This document shows, piece by piece, positions 34,858 through 44,595 of a stretch of DNA of 64,000 nt (the stretch's first letter is position 1; each line of letters starts with the position of its first letter). The translations under genes and the position numbers were made by a program. Source of the DNA: Trissonchulus latispiculum. Its lineage: Eukaryota > Nematoda > Enoplea > Enoplida > Ironidae. The stretch covers positions 1-64,000 of the forward strand of contig JASAND010012846.1 of NCBI GenBank assembly GCA_030248195.1, in the 5' to 3' direction. The notes under the pieces are model-generated. The model did no database searches, was not told the origin of the DNA, and saw only the letters and a program-made list of their open reading frames with translations.

Positions 34858-35800
34858 CGGCATGCAATCACCCGGATAAAATATCATATCTTTTATTACG
34901 TACTTTTTAAGCGAACACAGTTTTATAAGATAATTGTACACTTAGAAACAGCCATTTTTAGCATTTTAACCTTATGTTCATTTATTTGTAGTTTGGGCTA
35001 TCCCCCAATCATGGACGTATCCAGGATAGGGGTTTCGGGGGTTGAAACCCTCTCCTTCTGGGTTGTCCAAAGTAAAATTTTATCAACACTCCATTACAAA
35101 ATGTTTAAGTTTTTGTCAACCCCCCCCCCTCATTTTCGGTATATTTTTGTCAAAGCCCCCTCCTTTTCAAAATCCTGGACACGCCTCTGCCCCCACTTTT
35201 AAAACCCTAAAAAATGCAAGAAAGGCAGACTAAACTTCCTTTCAGGGGCGGATCCAGGGGGGGCGGGGGCGGGGGCGGCGCCCCCCCCCCCCCGTCGCGA
35301 TTCGAAGGTAGGAAAAATTAAGGAGAGAAAGGGGGGAAAGGGCAAAAAACCAAAAAATTTCGCGCCTTCGGCGCGAATTTTCTACTTTTTAACCGCATAT
35401 TTATTGCATTTGCGAAGAAAAAGCGTGAAATGCATCCGATTTTTTTGAGAAAATTACCATTTTTGCCTAAAAATGTCAAAAATTTTAAAAAATTGGTTCA
35501 GTTCTTCAGTATAAAAAGAATTGAAGATCCTAATACCGATTTTATTGCAAAAACAAAAAATTTTTTCAACAGACAGTTGGAGAAAATTTTACCGCCCCCA
35601 CCGTCATGAAATCCTGGATCCGCCAGTGAACTCTAATAGAAATTTGTAACCAACTCGTGGCGGTCCGATGATCATGCATTGCCATCTGGATAAAGTCATG
35701 TCTTCATCATCTTCCAAGCCCCAAGAAATCGTTCCATCGCCTTTTCCTTTCTGACCTTCCTCCAACTCTTCCAACAAACGAAAATTTCTGGGTACTTCCA
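27658..35800 (-). CDS. ubiquitin-conjugating enzyme E2 variant, UEV1/Mms2 family (3 exons seen)
   Basis: Exons 35800-35655, 29012-28887 and 27798-27658 join in frame to 137 residues. UEVs pair with Ubc13 to build K63-linked ubiquitin chains in DNA-damage tolerance and signalling. Signatures: [39 protein letters not shown], then [29 protein letters not shown], then [13 protein letters not shown] and the end [11 protein letters not shown]. No active-site cysteine follows the NMNGVN region, as expected of a variant. The first exon seen begins with two bases of a codon (xTG) after TTTTAG; if x is A, the ATG would be split by an intron, giving MEVPRNF. The 5' exon was not found. The donor after 35655 is weak (GTTGGT). 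The 6.6 kb first intron carries an antisense LINE and several MITEs; the 1.1 kb second intron carries a LINE relic. Confidence 0.92.
27880..28330 (-). pseudogene. probable relic of a reverse-transcriptase C-terminus
   Basis: On the minus strand, inside a UEV intron, a frame broken by stops reads [18 protein letters not shown] followed by LHWRKPPG and later [13 protein letters not shown]. This resembles the conserved RWFGH...W+R+RG tail found after the polymerase domain in many non-LTR elements. Recognition is by eye. Confidence 0.4.
28331..28886. other. UEV intron, nothing recognised
   Basis: AT-rich intron between the relic and the UEV exon at 28887. Confidence 0.5.
29197..32658 (+). CDS. 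retrotransposon polyprotein: 2A-like peptide, zinc finger, APE endonuclease, reverse transcriptase
   Basis: The open frame begins upstream without an in-frame ATG; the first ATG is at 29197, giving 1153 residues to a TGA at 32656. About 30 residues into the protein, after a hydrophobic run ([10 protein letters not shown]), is GDIEPNPGP (29284-29310), a canonical 2A-like motif where ribosomes skip the last Gly-Pro bond. Next is a C4HC3-like finger ([18 protein letters not shown]). The endonuclease starts at [11 protein letters not shown] and has [15 protein letters not shown] and SDHRPI, all catalytic residues present. The reverse transcriptase carries [30 protein letters not shown] and FADD (near 31729-31740). 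The frame then enters RNase H at IWTDGA and stops. Protein separation by 2A would release the short hydrophobic leader. Confidence 0.93.
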   Translation: MEAKDLIPFGFLVGGPGRPAYWALLLLVAGDIEPNPGPRPRPPRSGPRWPCASCGNGVGYSGYSVRCTLCRRWVHSGDCARLTIRELLSMSQDQVNNYRCPNCPTTIARPQQSPILRTTATAPSPDSSQPTAAHHPPDPIWLSTRGLQLPSKGKNSLRILQWNVGSVGRKRALLEKLAEDTQAGVILLQETWSKPGDQIGLKQFDEIHTHRRTGRQGDNVIGGGVATLIRKGIGYSVDDRSFLAPTDTTTDLAVVHIQAKSGPISLFNIYIPPIVNDGQDQRHQNFDPAFLRSHGRSVFAGDFNAHAPLWDPNQPQDDLGENLEDWIITSGLRVANNGSATRVNPQIAGLSSPDITILHPSWDGRFKWSVVEAPLSDHRPIICDLNLTASMGKPVTKQYFCYEKANWSGFQNCLEAALRNPPADLRQSVHRYNRFLTSAIVTAAEKNIPMNRRRNPKCWWSDDLNAAVKEARNKKRLFLGTKSEADRMNWKSAEQNLRNLIDQAKRRNWVDYVSTLDTRSDPSKVMRTLRAIDGKNEPSQSGASLILGAKQLTSDLDKANGFAKEYRVSHLRQTKEDRPLIRSVRADLRHRCDCNATHLRPMCRPFTQEEYDYALHQLPLRKAAGLDKISNEMIKNLSPSAHSALLEVFNLSWSTGEVPTPWRRGKIIPVPKRGKPSNRVESYRPVSLTSCLAKMLEKMIQARLSHWLEMNSALDRRQAGFRSLHMTEDHIIRLVQTVVDGFSVKKPPQRTLLALIDFQRAFDTVWKPGLLRKMLDMGLPTCLTRWIKNFLSDRLAAVEYNGKLSRFRKFHQGVPQGSCLSPCLFLLFINDILKEIPDGVHASLFADDLALWVQDSDLLRAQAKLQQSLNAIARWSERWKLHINAQKSECSVFTTCNKEANFRPQLLINGQHIPYSANPVFLGVTFDRLLNFGSHISKLKSKTCHRIKTLSAVASTRWGCAKEDLRLLYLTFIRSAIDYCGGAWMPCAARTHLATLEKIQNMAARTITGCLRAAPIEILQLEANLIPLSLRSRELSALSYERSLRLPDGNPRKEVCQKPRHCTRYLKSQCSWREAAAQATNDFGLAEFAREPLISMDTVDPADRHTVLKAHPNLIARTSRLDPPEARRRAAEETLRQLPEAAATIWTDGAARE
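32659..33439 (+). pseudogene. broken RNase H and C-terminal zinc-knuckle part of the retrotransposon
   Basis: Directly after the TGA at 32656-32658 the same frame continues with [14 protein letters not shown] single-base loss near 32763 moves the frame to [10 protein letters not shown], then [11 protein letters not shown] and [19 protein letters not shown], so the RNase H acidic residues and the WVPGH motif are still readable. A second shift near 33100 leads to [11 protein letters not shown] and [19 protein letters not shown], a CCHC-type knuckle, ending at 33439. The RNase H and C-terminus are therefore interrupted by one nonsense codon and two frameshifts. Confidence 0.85.
33620..33780. mobile_element. 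161 bp hAT-like MITE
   Basis: Right end complements CAGTGGCGTATCCAGAATTG; left end TGGGGGTGGTCCAGG is a degraded match. A perfect 8 bp TSD TCTAAATC is at 33612-33619 and 33781-33788. Confidence 0.75.
33789..34778. repeat. C/G-homopolymer-rich intron DNA
   Basis: UEV intron sequence with a 15-base C run (33947 region) and a G run of more than 20 bases (34087 region), then T-rich repeats with CCGGC-type mini-hairpins near 34246 and 34560. No coding signal. Confidence 0.6.
34780..34855. repeat. (AC)n(AT)n microsatellite
   Basis: About 15 bases of AC repeat followed by about 58 bases of perfect AT repeat. Confidence 0.97.
35010..35189. mobile_element. 180 bp hAT-like MITE
   Basis: Left end CATGGACGTATCCAGGAT and right end complement of CAGAGGCGTGTCCAGGAT, a degenerate CAGTGGCGTATCCAGG-type pair. 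Flanked by CCCCCAAT (35002-35009) and CCCCCACT (35190-35197), 7 of 8 identical. Confidence 0.65.
35243..35628. mobile_element. hAT-like MITE next to the UEV splice donor
   Basis: Starts CAGGGGCGGATCCAGG and ends with the complement of CACTGGCGGATCCAGGAT. No clear TSD. Its right end is 26 bp from the 5' splice site of the UEV exon (35655). Interior includes a C14 run and the hairpin CGCGCCTTCGGCGCG. Confidence 0.6.
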
Positions 35801-36502
35801 CTAAAACAAGGCCAAAGACCATCAGACCTGGCCAAAGTGCTTCACGGAGGAAGGGTGACAATTTTGGTGAGACTTCAGAAAACACAATGCAAATTGAAGT
35901 GTGTAACAATTGGCGATTTCCGCCATGATTTTTAATCCGGTGTATAATTCTAAGCAAAAATACGGTGAGTCCATCACACCATTTCCAAAGTGGTATATAT
36001 AGACATATCACTACTTTGGTTAAGTATATACAAGAATAAAAATGCTTCGATGGAGAATGAAAAATGCAAATTTAGGTGACATTAGGTTTAGGCGGACATA
36101 GGACTAGGTTTCAAAATGTTAATATGGGAGGAGCAGGTTGTAAATATAGCAAGCTTAACAAAAAAGAACACCCGATTTTTTAACAAAAAAGATCACCCAG
36201 CCCTGACTCATAGACAAGTCGTAGAGACCCAATTTTTTGCACGGTGATACGACCCACACAACTAGACATTACAGCCTGTGAGTTTGAGCCCCTAGGCCCT
36301 TTCCATGCGTTCAGGGCAGACCTCTAATTGAGGGTACCCAAAAGTGACCTCAAAAAAGTTCAGGACCGAACTTCGAGTTTCGGCTACTTCGTATAGACTA
36401 AGGGAAAACCCTAGGCAACCCATATTGTACATACGACATTTTAGAGACACCAGACCTTATATTGGTCGCTGCCAGTGGCCATCAGTGACCACTAATGGTG
36501 AT
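35801..36502. other. upstream of first UEV exon seen; degraded arm of an ATATGAG-box element
   Basis: 36030-36150 is a degraded copy of one arm of the element at 41782 (ACAAGAATAAAAATGCTTCG, later ACTAGG and TTAATATGGG). No upstream UEV exon could be identified. Confidence 0.55.
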
Positions 36503-36843
36503 TTCATAGTCCCAGTCGCCTCTAGACGCGCGTAGACGCACGTCAACGTGCGTAGACGCGCGTCGAAGCGCGTCTACGCGCTACACTGCCATGTCACATT
36601 TAGAGGCGTCGACGCGCGTAGACGTGCGTCGACGCCTCCAAACGTGACATCACGTCCTGGTGCTAGGCTAGCACTGGAAGCGTCGACGCGCCTAGACGTG
36701 CGTCGACCCGCGTCAACGCGCCCCTTTGTAGCATGCCAGTTTACGCGCATCGACGCACGTCGACGCGCGTTGATGCGCGCAAAATAATATTGACGTTTGT
36801 AGACGCGCGTAGACGCGCGTACACCTGCGTTCGCGACTATGAA
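36503..36843. mobile_element. foldback repeat of GTAGACGCGCGTCGACGC words
   Basis: Filled with permutations of GACGCGCGT in both orientations. Outer ends TTCATAGTC and GACTATGAA are inverted. No duplication of flanks seen. Frames rich in arginine here are by-products. Confidence 0.55.
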
Positions 36844-37464
36844 CGCACCGGGGAAGGCCCGAATCCTGGGGAGGGGGCGATTCCGGGGGGCGACCCAAGT
36901 CTGGGGGGAACGGATTTCTGGGAGCCCCCCATCACCCCTCCTGTAGGAAAAAGCCAGGAACCTATTGGTATGAAATTCCTCAAAACTTTTCGACAGTATA
37001 TTTTATTCCCGTTATTTCTTGAATTTGGAAACATAATTTCGTAGAATAATATGCCTATACAGTCCCAAATGGCAGCGTTGCTTAGAATAATGAAGGCTAC
37101 ACTAAAGCTAATGCCCAGACGAAAACAAACAGAAGTAAAAATAGGAATATAGATGATATTTGCGCCGAAGGCGCATTATTTTTTGGAAAAACTTAAAAAT
37201 TATGCTTAAAATCAATAAAAATTTGCTCCTTCAGGTGAAAATTTGAGCTGGGCTTTTTTACTGGGGTGGGGCGCCCCCCCCCACTCGACCCCACCCCCAC
37301 TTTTTTGGGCTCCCCCCACTCACTATAAGGTGCCCAGAAAATGCCAAATTTTAAGGATTTTTGGTCAAAATTTTCCCGGCTTCGCCGTAATTTTTTGGTC
37401 AAAAATGGTCTATTTCGGTACTCAAACTTGACTTTTGAGCACTTTTAAGCATAGTTATATCAGT
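36844..37464. repeat. dispersed repeat R (copy 1) plus C-rich DNA
   Basis: 36970-37250 matches 40340-40610 at roughly 85-90%, both in the same orientation, including the hairpin TGCGCCGAAGGCGCA-type core (37161) and CTCCTTCAGGTGAAAAT. Flanking DNA is C/G homopolymer-rich. Confidence 0.7.
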
Positions 37465-37465
37465 A

Positions 37466-37497
37466 TCATAGGGGTCGCGGTAGCGACCCCTATAATA
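37466..37497. repeat. strong hairpin, ATAGGGG...CCCCTATAAT type
   Basis: TCATAGGGGTCGC and GCGACCCCTATAA pair around GGTA. Related hairpins occur at 44478, 46193 and 50278. Confidence 0.7.
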
Positions 37498-38174
37498 TGA
37501 GCGAAAATGGTCGAATGACCGTGTAAAACAAGGCTGCGCAGAATCTGCGCAGATTCCTGCGCAGATTATGTGCGCAAAAAATTGTACGTGTCGAGTTTAG
37601 AATGTGTGCGAAGTTTCATCCCCGTACCACTTTCCGTTAAAAAGTTGCGCCAAAAATCGCTTACGAGAGTGATGTTTTTTTCCGGTTCTCCGCTTTGACG
37701 TCTGGTAAGGGGGTTTTGTAGCTTTAATAACAACAGATAGAAAAATTTTTGCCTATGAAAACCATATATATTCTTGGAGTACGCAACAAAAATAAGCCGA
37801 TAGGCTAGTTTTTATGCCTCCCAGAGCCGGAAAAAATTTTTGGCGGGGGGCCAAATTCGGCCAAAACGTTAAAATGGCCAAAAAGTATGCTTCAAAGGCG
37901 CCGTAATAAGTCAGACTGGGCTATATATGGGGCAATACTGCCTATATGGCTGAATAGGACACATATCAGGGTCGTTCAATTGCTATATGATTTTCCGGTC
38001 CTGAGCGTAATTTTTGGGTACTGGCCTGCCAAATTTGGTGAATTTTGGGTCCAACTTTGAACTTAGTTTTTTCGCTTATTTTGCGACCTGGAAGCCGCAA
38101 ATCTTGCATACAAAGGTTTTTGCGGACGGAGAATCGATTCCCGCTATCAGTTTTTCTGCCCGACTGACCCAAGT
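37498..38174. other. non-coding, nothing recognised
   Basis: Includes a CTGCGCAGATTC micro-repeat near 37535-37575; otherwise unremarkable. Confidence 0.4.
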
Positions 38175-38540
38175 TGCTGGGCTGGTTCCACTTTGCCGTC
38201 TGGAGGGTCATGTCGGCAACCGTTTCCTGGAGGTCCATACTAGGCTCTACTTGGCCTCTCAAAACTTTCTCTATATGGGTTTTCTGGTGCGCCCAGCTCA
38301 TATCCGGTGTCCGTTTTGCCGACCGACTCATCCATCTTGCTGGGCTGGTTCCACTTTGTCGTCTGGAGGGTCATGTCGGCAACCGTTTCCTGGAGGTCCA
38401 TACTAGGCTCTACTTGGCCTCTCAAAACTTTCTCTATATGGGTTTTCTGGTGCGCCCAGCTCATTTCCGATGTCCGTTTTGCTGTACAACGCACCCATTT
38501 TGCTGGGCTGGCTCCACTTGACCGTCAGAGGGGTCAGGTC
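38175..38540. repeat. 163 bp tandem repeat, 2.2 units
   Basis: TGCTGGGCTGG recurs at 38175, 38338 and 38501. Units are about 95% identical. The interrupted frame across them is not a gene. Confidence 0.9.
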
Positions 38541-38559
38541 GGTAAGGGGTCAGGTGGTC

Positions 38560-39020
38560 CAAAATGAAATTTTTCAAAAGTGGTCAAATTTGGTACCAAA
38601 TGAAAGCCCTACGTGAGGTGAGCAACTTTTGTCATAGAATTGCATGCTCAAAGTGCCTGTAGAGTGCTGTGGTGGGGTGGGGTGGGACTTAGGCGATTTT
38701 CGGTCAAAAATGAAATGTTTCAAAAGTGGTCAAATTTGGTACCAAATGAAAGCCCTAAGTGAGGTGAGCAACTTTTGTCATAGAATTGCATGCTCAAAGT
38801 GCCTGTAGAGTGCTGCGGTGGGGTGGGGTGGGGACTTAGGCGATTTTCGGTCAAAAATGAAATGTTTCAAAAGTGGTCAAATTTGGTACCAAATGAAAGC
38901 CCTAAGTGAGCTGAGCAATTTTTATCATAGAATTGCATGCTCAAAGTGGCTGTAGAGTGCTGTGGTGGGGTGGGGACTTAGGCGATTTTGGGTCAAATAT
39001 GAAATTTTCCAAAAGTGGTC
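38560..39020. repeat. 146 bp satellite, about 3 units
   Basis: TGGTCAAATTTGGTACCAAA recurs at 38581, 38727 and 38874, with a partial unit at 39016. The unit includes GGTACCAAATGAAAGCCCT and a GGTGGGGTGGGGTGGG tract. Confidence 0.92.
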
Positions 39021-39103
39021 AAAATAGTATCTGCTTGCGCATGGTGTTCGGAAATATATTATGTTGGTTCTTTTTTGCGCATACATATGTAAAAGAATGG
39101 AAA

Positions 39104-39887
39104 ACAAGAACCAAAAATGCTCCTTCGTCGCATGTAAAATACATATGAGTACTCTCAGGCAGGTTGTACAAACACGGAAACTAGCCTATAAAATGCATAT
39201 GAGTGGCGTTGAGGTTGTAAATTAAGGAAAACAAGTTGCAACGGCTTAACACATGAGCCTGTCCTACAACGAAGCTCATATTGGCGTCACAGTAGCCTTC
39301 TTAAAGATCATCAGGTCATCATATTAAAGAAAAAACGAATGAATAGACATAACATGTTAACATTGTGGCTTGAAAGAAATGAAAGAACGAAGTGAACTGC
39401 GAGTTGACACCTCAAGTTTAACTGTACATGCAAGCTGATGTTTCCCGAAACACCGTGGCACCTACTATTTCCGGAAGCACTATAGTACACCTACTGTATT
39501 CACGGAACACTATGACACACTACTCTCACATACGTAATGCTTTCCCCACATGGCTCTGAGTCAGAGCGCAGAGTGGCATGCCGTATAATGAGTATGCACA
39601 GTGTCTCAGCGACAAGGTGTGTGAAGGACAATTTTGTAATGAAAAGCTTTACGTGCTATTTATATGAAGGTCAAATATCGACAAATTATATTATGACATA
39701 CGTACGCCAATATGAGCCTCGTTGTAGGACAGGCTCATATGTTAAGCCGTTGCAACTTGTTTTCCTTAATTTACAACCTCAACGCCACTCATATGCATTT
39801 TACAGGCTAGTTTCCGTGTTTGTACAACCTGCCTGAGAGTACTCATACGTATTTTACATGCGACGAAGGAGCATTTTTGGTTCTTGT
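39104..39887. mobile_element. ATATGAG-box long-TIR element, family B
   Basis: 784 bp with arms of about 190 bp (39104-39295 and 39700-39887), nearly perfect inverted copies. Arm order: ACAAGAACCAAAAATGCTCC, box ACATATGAG, box GCATATGAG, box ACACATGAGCC, then inverted box GCTCATATTGGCG. The core between arms has no convincing gene. Confidence 0.85.
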
Positions 39888-41299
39888 TCAGTATATGTAG
39901 AAAACAGGCTATTTTTACTACATTTTTAGCGATTTTAGACAACTTTAGATTCCCCCCTCTTTTGGGTCCCCCCCACTAGTGGGGGGGCAGGGTTTTTTCA
40001 AAATTTTACCTGTGCTTTTTAGTGTGTTTTTTTAAGAAAATGTGTTTTTTTAAAAAATCTGTGATTTTCATGAAATTCGCTTTTCGCAGTATAAACACGT
40101 TTTTAACGGTTTTTACAGCATTTTTAACTATATTTAGCATTTTTCACGTGTTACAGAAGAAGCACAAAGCATATATTGCATGCTCAGTCTTCATAAACGA
40201 TATTTCAATGTTCTGAACGTTAAATATTTGCATTGATGACGTCATTCTTTGCGCTACAAGGGGGGTCTGGGAGGCGGAGCCCCCCAGACGTTGAGAATTT
40301 TTTGAAAAATCTGAAAATTTTGGTCTGAAATCCTTCAAACCTTTTACTTTTCGACAGTTTATTTTATTCCAGTCATTTCCAAAATTTGGAAACGTAATTT
40401 CATAGAATAATTTGCCTATACAGTCCCTAATGACACCGTTGCTTAGAATAATGAAGGCTACACGAAAACTAATGCCCAGACGAAAACAAACAGAAGTAAA
40501 AACATAGATATATAGCGGATACTTGCGCCGAAGGCGCAAAATTTTTTGGAAAAACTTAAAAATTAGGCTTAAAATTAATAAAAATTCGCTCCTTCAGGTG
40601 AAAATGTGAGTGTGCTTTTTAGTGTGTTTTTTCAAATTTTGTGTGCTTTTTTTAAAAAAAGTGTGCGAAAACACAATAAAAAAACAAAAAAACAGTGGGG
40701 GGGGGCTTCCCCCACTCTCCCCCACTTTTTTCGCCTAGAAAAAGCCCAGTTAAGTGTGCTTTTTAGTATGTTTTTTAAAATTTTGTGTGTTTTTCTAAAA
40801 AAGTGTGTGAAAACATAATAAAAAACACAAAAAACAGTGCGTATAGCAATGAAACTGGGGTAGTTTAAAGCTTAGCCCAAGACATGTCCACGGGTCCTCA
40901 AAATAATCCATTTGGTTTAGTTTTGCCAAACTTCCAATCAAAAAACCAAATTTTGACCTTTTTGTTAAGCTCGCTACAAAGTGGTCAGAAAAGTCTATTG
41001 TTTTCACAATTAATTTTTCCGGGCAAGTTTGGTATCATTCGATGGCTCTTGGCCTGGAGATTTGGAAAATGCAAATTTTATTAGATTAGAGCATAAGACC
41101 GTTTTAGCACATATTATTATGGGGTGCTCTCCGAGCAGGCATTTCTGAGATACTTTTTGCAATTCCACGTGTAAAATACGCCAAAAATACCAATTTTTAG
41201 CTCATTTTTGCAAAAATTCTTTCCGCTCCCCCGGGCCCACGGGAAGCCCCCCTACCGAAAAAACGCAAAAAAATACCGTGTATACATATTATTTACCTT
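39888..41299. repeat. dispersed repeats incl. repeat R copy 2 (40340-40610) and GTGTGCTTTTTAG repeats
   Basis: Contains the second copy of repeat R with hairpin TGCGCCGAAGGCGCA (40524-40538), and GTGTGCTTTTTAGTGTGTTTT-like motifs near 40020, 40610 and 40755. A segment with CCGGGCAAGTTTGGTATCAT at 41019 recurs at 46080. No gene. Confidence 0.6.
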
Positions 41300-41781
41300 T
41301 GAGACTCGTTCGAGCACCGTGCCAGCTCAATGCTGAACGAAACTCGGCAAGTTTGGTATCGTTGGAATCTACACGACGAGTACAACAAGCTGCAAAAAGC
41401 TTTGGTCAAAATTTTCAAGTCTGAAAATTTTCGCTTCCGGACTATTTAGGTCCGTTTGTTTTTTCTGTGTAAGTCACGCTTGGAAAAATGCAATTTTGTG
41501 CAGGGGTGTTTTCAGCCTGAAATGTTTATAGTTTCCGAATGTCGACATGATCCCATGTGCCCTGCGCTATATTCTTTCGCTGTCCGGCTAGGCATGCCAC
41601 CACGGGAGCCATGCAGCCCGAGGGTCACATCCACCGGTTTCGGCTGTATGCTAATCGTTTTCAGCGAAACCCGATTTACTATATATGCGCACCACCAAAT
41701 GGCCGAAAAACGCTATTTTAGACGACTTTTTGACAATTTTCTATATTGGGACCTCGAAAAAGTCCAAACGTCGATTTTTCC

Positions 41782-42522
41782 ACAAGAATAAAAATGCTCC
41801 GATGGAGCATGAAAAACGCAATATGGGTTTTACGACACTGGGTTTTAAGCAGACAGAGGACTAGGTTTTAAAACATTAATATGGGAGGGGCAGGTTGTAA
41901 ATGCCAGGAGGACTAGGTTAAAAGCGCACTAATATGGACCAGCTTCGCTGAACAACCCATATTCGCGGAAATTGTCCAGACAAAAATGCTGGCGGCTATC
42001 GTTCAATAACAGTTTAACAATTTGTCGGCACGACTTTGCAGCTATTACTATATACATATAGTTGTGTTCGTAATACTTAACATTACATAATTAATACAAC
42101 TTACAACACAACTTAATTTAATTAATTTAATTAATGCATATAATCCAACACTTAATACAACATATATATACGTATATATATGCAGTAAAAATTGGTGTCA
42201 CAAATTCCGCTCTGGTAACTCACTATAAAACGCTTGAAGTATATAAAGCATAATATTTCAAAATCAGCAAGCTCGTCTGGAAAGCTGACGAATTTAGAAC
42301 TTAAGACAATAAAGGTCAAATGCGGAGTGGAGCATGCGTACCCGCGAATATGGGTTGTTCAGCGAAGCTGGTCCATATTAGTGCGCTTTTAACCTAGTCC
42401 TCCTGGCATTTACAACCTGCCCCTCCCATATTAACGTTTGAAAACCTAGTCCTCTGTCTGCTTAAAACCCAGTGTCACCCATATTGCATTTTTCATGCTC
42501 CATCGGAGCATTTTTATTCTTG
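41782..42522. mobile_element. ATATGGG-box long-TIR element, family A
   Basis: 741 bp; arms about 210 bp, inverted copies. Arm order: ACAAGAATAAAAATGCTCCG, box CAATATGGG, box TTAATATGGG, box CTAATATGGACC, inverted box AACCCATATTCGCGG. Core AT-rich, no gene. A one-armed copy lies at 48457. Confidence 0.85.
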
Positions 42523-42719
42523 TCCTATTTCATTTTTAAGGTTCTCAGTAAAACTTAAGCAAGAATGTTAAAGCTTTATGAAAGAAACTTTAAAAATTCT
42601 CCCAATAATTACGTAACAGTCAACCAAGCCATAGAACAAAGAAGCTTGAAAAGTACAAATTACAAAGTACAAAGATTTTGGCAGAAAAACCCTCATCCAC
42701 TACAAATAAGAATATTTTA

Positions 42720-43430
42720 GAAAGTTGCAGAAAATTATCTGTAGTTTGTTATAAGCCATGCTGCACTTCAGCAGCACTCTACTGCAGCGCAACCAGACGC
42801 AAGCGCCACTGCCAAAGTAGTAGACTTATTCGGCATGATTTGTAATGTTATTATGCATGTGCCTGCAGAATTTCAGGCGATTACAACTTTTGTGAAGCTA
42901 GTTATAGGCCGTGCCGTGCTGTACTTCAGCAGCACTCTACTGCAGCGCAACTAGACTCAAACGTCACTGCCAAAAAAAGGAGACTTACACGGTATGATTT
43001 CTAATGCTATTCGGCACGTGCCTGCAGAATTTCAGACGATTGCAACTTTTGTGTAGCTAGTTATAGGCCGTGCTGTATATACTTCAGCAGCACTCTACTG
43101 CAGCGCAACTAGACTCAAACGTCACTGCCAAAAAAAGGAGACTTACACGGTATGATTTCTAATGCTATTCGGCACGTGCCTGCAGAATTTCAGACGATTG
43201 CAACTTTTGTGTAGCTAGTTATAGGCCGTGCTGTATATACTTCAGCAGCACTCTACTGCAGCGCAACTAGATGCAAACGTCACTGCCAAAAAAGGAGACT
43301 TATACGGCATGATTTCCAATGCTATTCTGCACGTGCCTGCAGAATTTCAGACGATTGCAAGTTATCTGTAGTTAGTTATAGACCGTGCTGTACTTCTGCA
43401 GCACTCTACTGCAGCGCAACCATATAGTAA
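42720..43430. repeat. 158 bp satellite, 5 units
   Basis: The word CAGCAGCACTCTACTGCAGC recurs at 42769, 42927, 43085, 43243 and (variant) 43397. Units are about 90% identical; the two central ones nearly identical. Related to the array at 48840. Confidence 0.93.
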
Positions 43431-44477
43431 CATCGTAATAAGTATACAAAACGTATCTATAATAGTTTGTCATGTCCTAAACAATCTGAACATTCAAATT
43501 CAAACATTCAAACATTCAAATGCCAGTGACAAATGAATAACTTGTTATCGACGGTGCTGTGTTTTAGGACAGCACAAACAGCACGGTGGAAGCTAGAGAG
43601 TGCACCAACTAACATAGCTACAGTTCCCCCTTACTACAGACACAATTATCTTCAAGTTTAATATGTTTAGCCGTTTACAGTAAGTCTACAGACAGCGTGC
43701 TATGGTTGCTGCATAATAGTACAGCACGATAGCAGCACCGCACAGCGCTGCGACTATGCTCATCGTGTTCAGCGACCCCGATAACCCTTATATGCGCCCC
43801 ACTATATGGCCCAAAACAGCATATTTAGGCATATTTTTGACTATTTTCTGTGGAGTTGGGACTTAGAAATTTTCTGAAAATGGCTAATTGGCCGGACCAA
43901 CTTTGGGCCGGCCGCCTGAACGATCCTGGCCAGATATCGAAAATCGCCTCGGTTATGACACGCTACCCATCCCAAAGTTTCTTATGCAACAAGCCGCGTC
44001 TCTCTAGCTTGTTCCCTGGGCCCTGTAGCCGTGACACAAAATTGGACTTTTTTGGCCATCTTAGCGGTCAGGCCACCTGTGCGGCCGGCCAAATGTGGCA
44101 CATTTGGCAGGCCGCACAGGTGGCCGGCCGGGCCGGACAGCGAAAAATTGTCCAAAAGGTATATACATTAACACAAATACTACTCTCAGAAAAACCAAAC
44201 TTCACCAGCTGAAAAAAATGTCCACATCGTTCAGTTTTTGAGTTCCACTAAAACGGCTTCCCCAAGCGTGACTTACACGGAAAAAAACAAACGGACCTAA
44301 CTTGTCCGGAAGCGAAAATTTTCAAAGTTGAAAATTTTGACCAAAACTTTTTTGATACTTGTTGTGCTCGTCGGGCTGATTCCAACGATACCAAATTTGT
44401 CTAGTTTGGTTGAGTATTTAGCTGGCACGGTGCTCGAACGGGTCTCTAAGGGCCGCGCTGAGCCTTTTACACCCATA

Positions 44478-44515
44478 TTATAGGGGGAGCGCTATCGCGC
44501 CCCCCCCCCTATAAT
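44478..44515. repeat. hairpin ATTATAGGGG...CCCCTATAAT
   Basis: Perfect outer stem with GAGCGC/GCGC inner pairing and a C-run bulge. Follows the right end of the composite element. Confidence 0.7.
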
Positions 44516-44595
44516 TTTTGACCATTTGAAAAAATCGAACCAGAGCGAAATTCGGAAATCAAACATAAACTTGATCTGGACCATTGCCTAGATAT

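Larger units (their letters stand above)
41300..44455. mobile_element. composite element with roughly 190 bp inverted ends, containing a MITE and a satellite
   Basis: Left end 41300-41486 and right end 44262-44455 are inverted copies (shared words GTAAGTCACGCTTGG, AACAAACGGACC, GAAGCGAAAATTTTC). Inside lie the ATATGGG-box element (41782-42522), five satellite units (42720-43430) and a unique module (43440-44260) that recurs with the right end at 49270-50252. No transposase. Confidence 0.65.

Noticed and set aside
35604..36011. Reading the UEV exon as a 135-codon single-exon protein
   Set aside because: Only residues encoded by 35655-35800 match the family; both sides have splice signals and unrelated sequence, and the rest of the UEV fold is in exons at 28887 and 27658.
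38014..38567. Overlapping frames of 115-130 codons on both strands
   Set aside because: They span the 163 bp tandem repeat; the peptide repeats change frame with the unit length.
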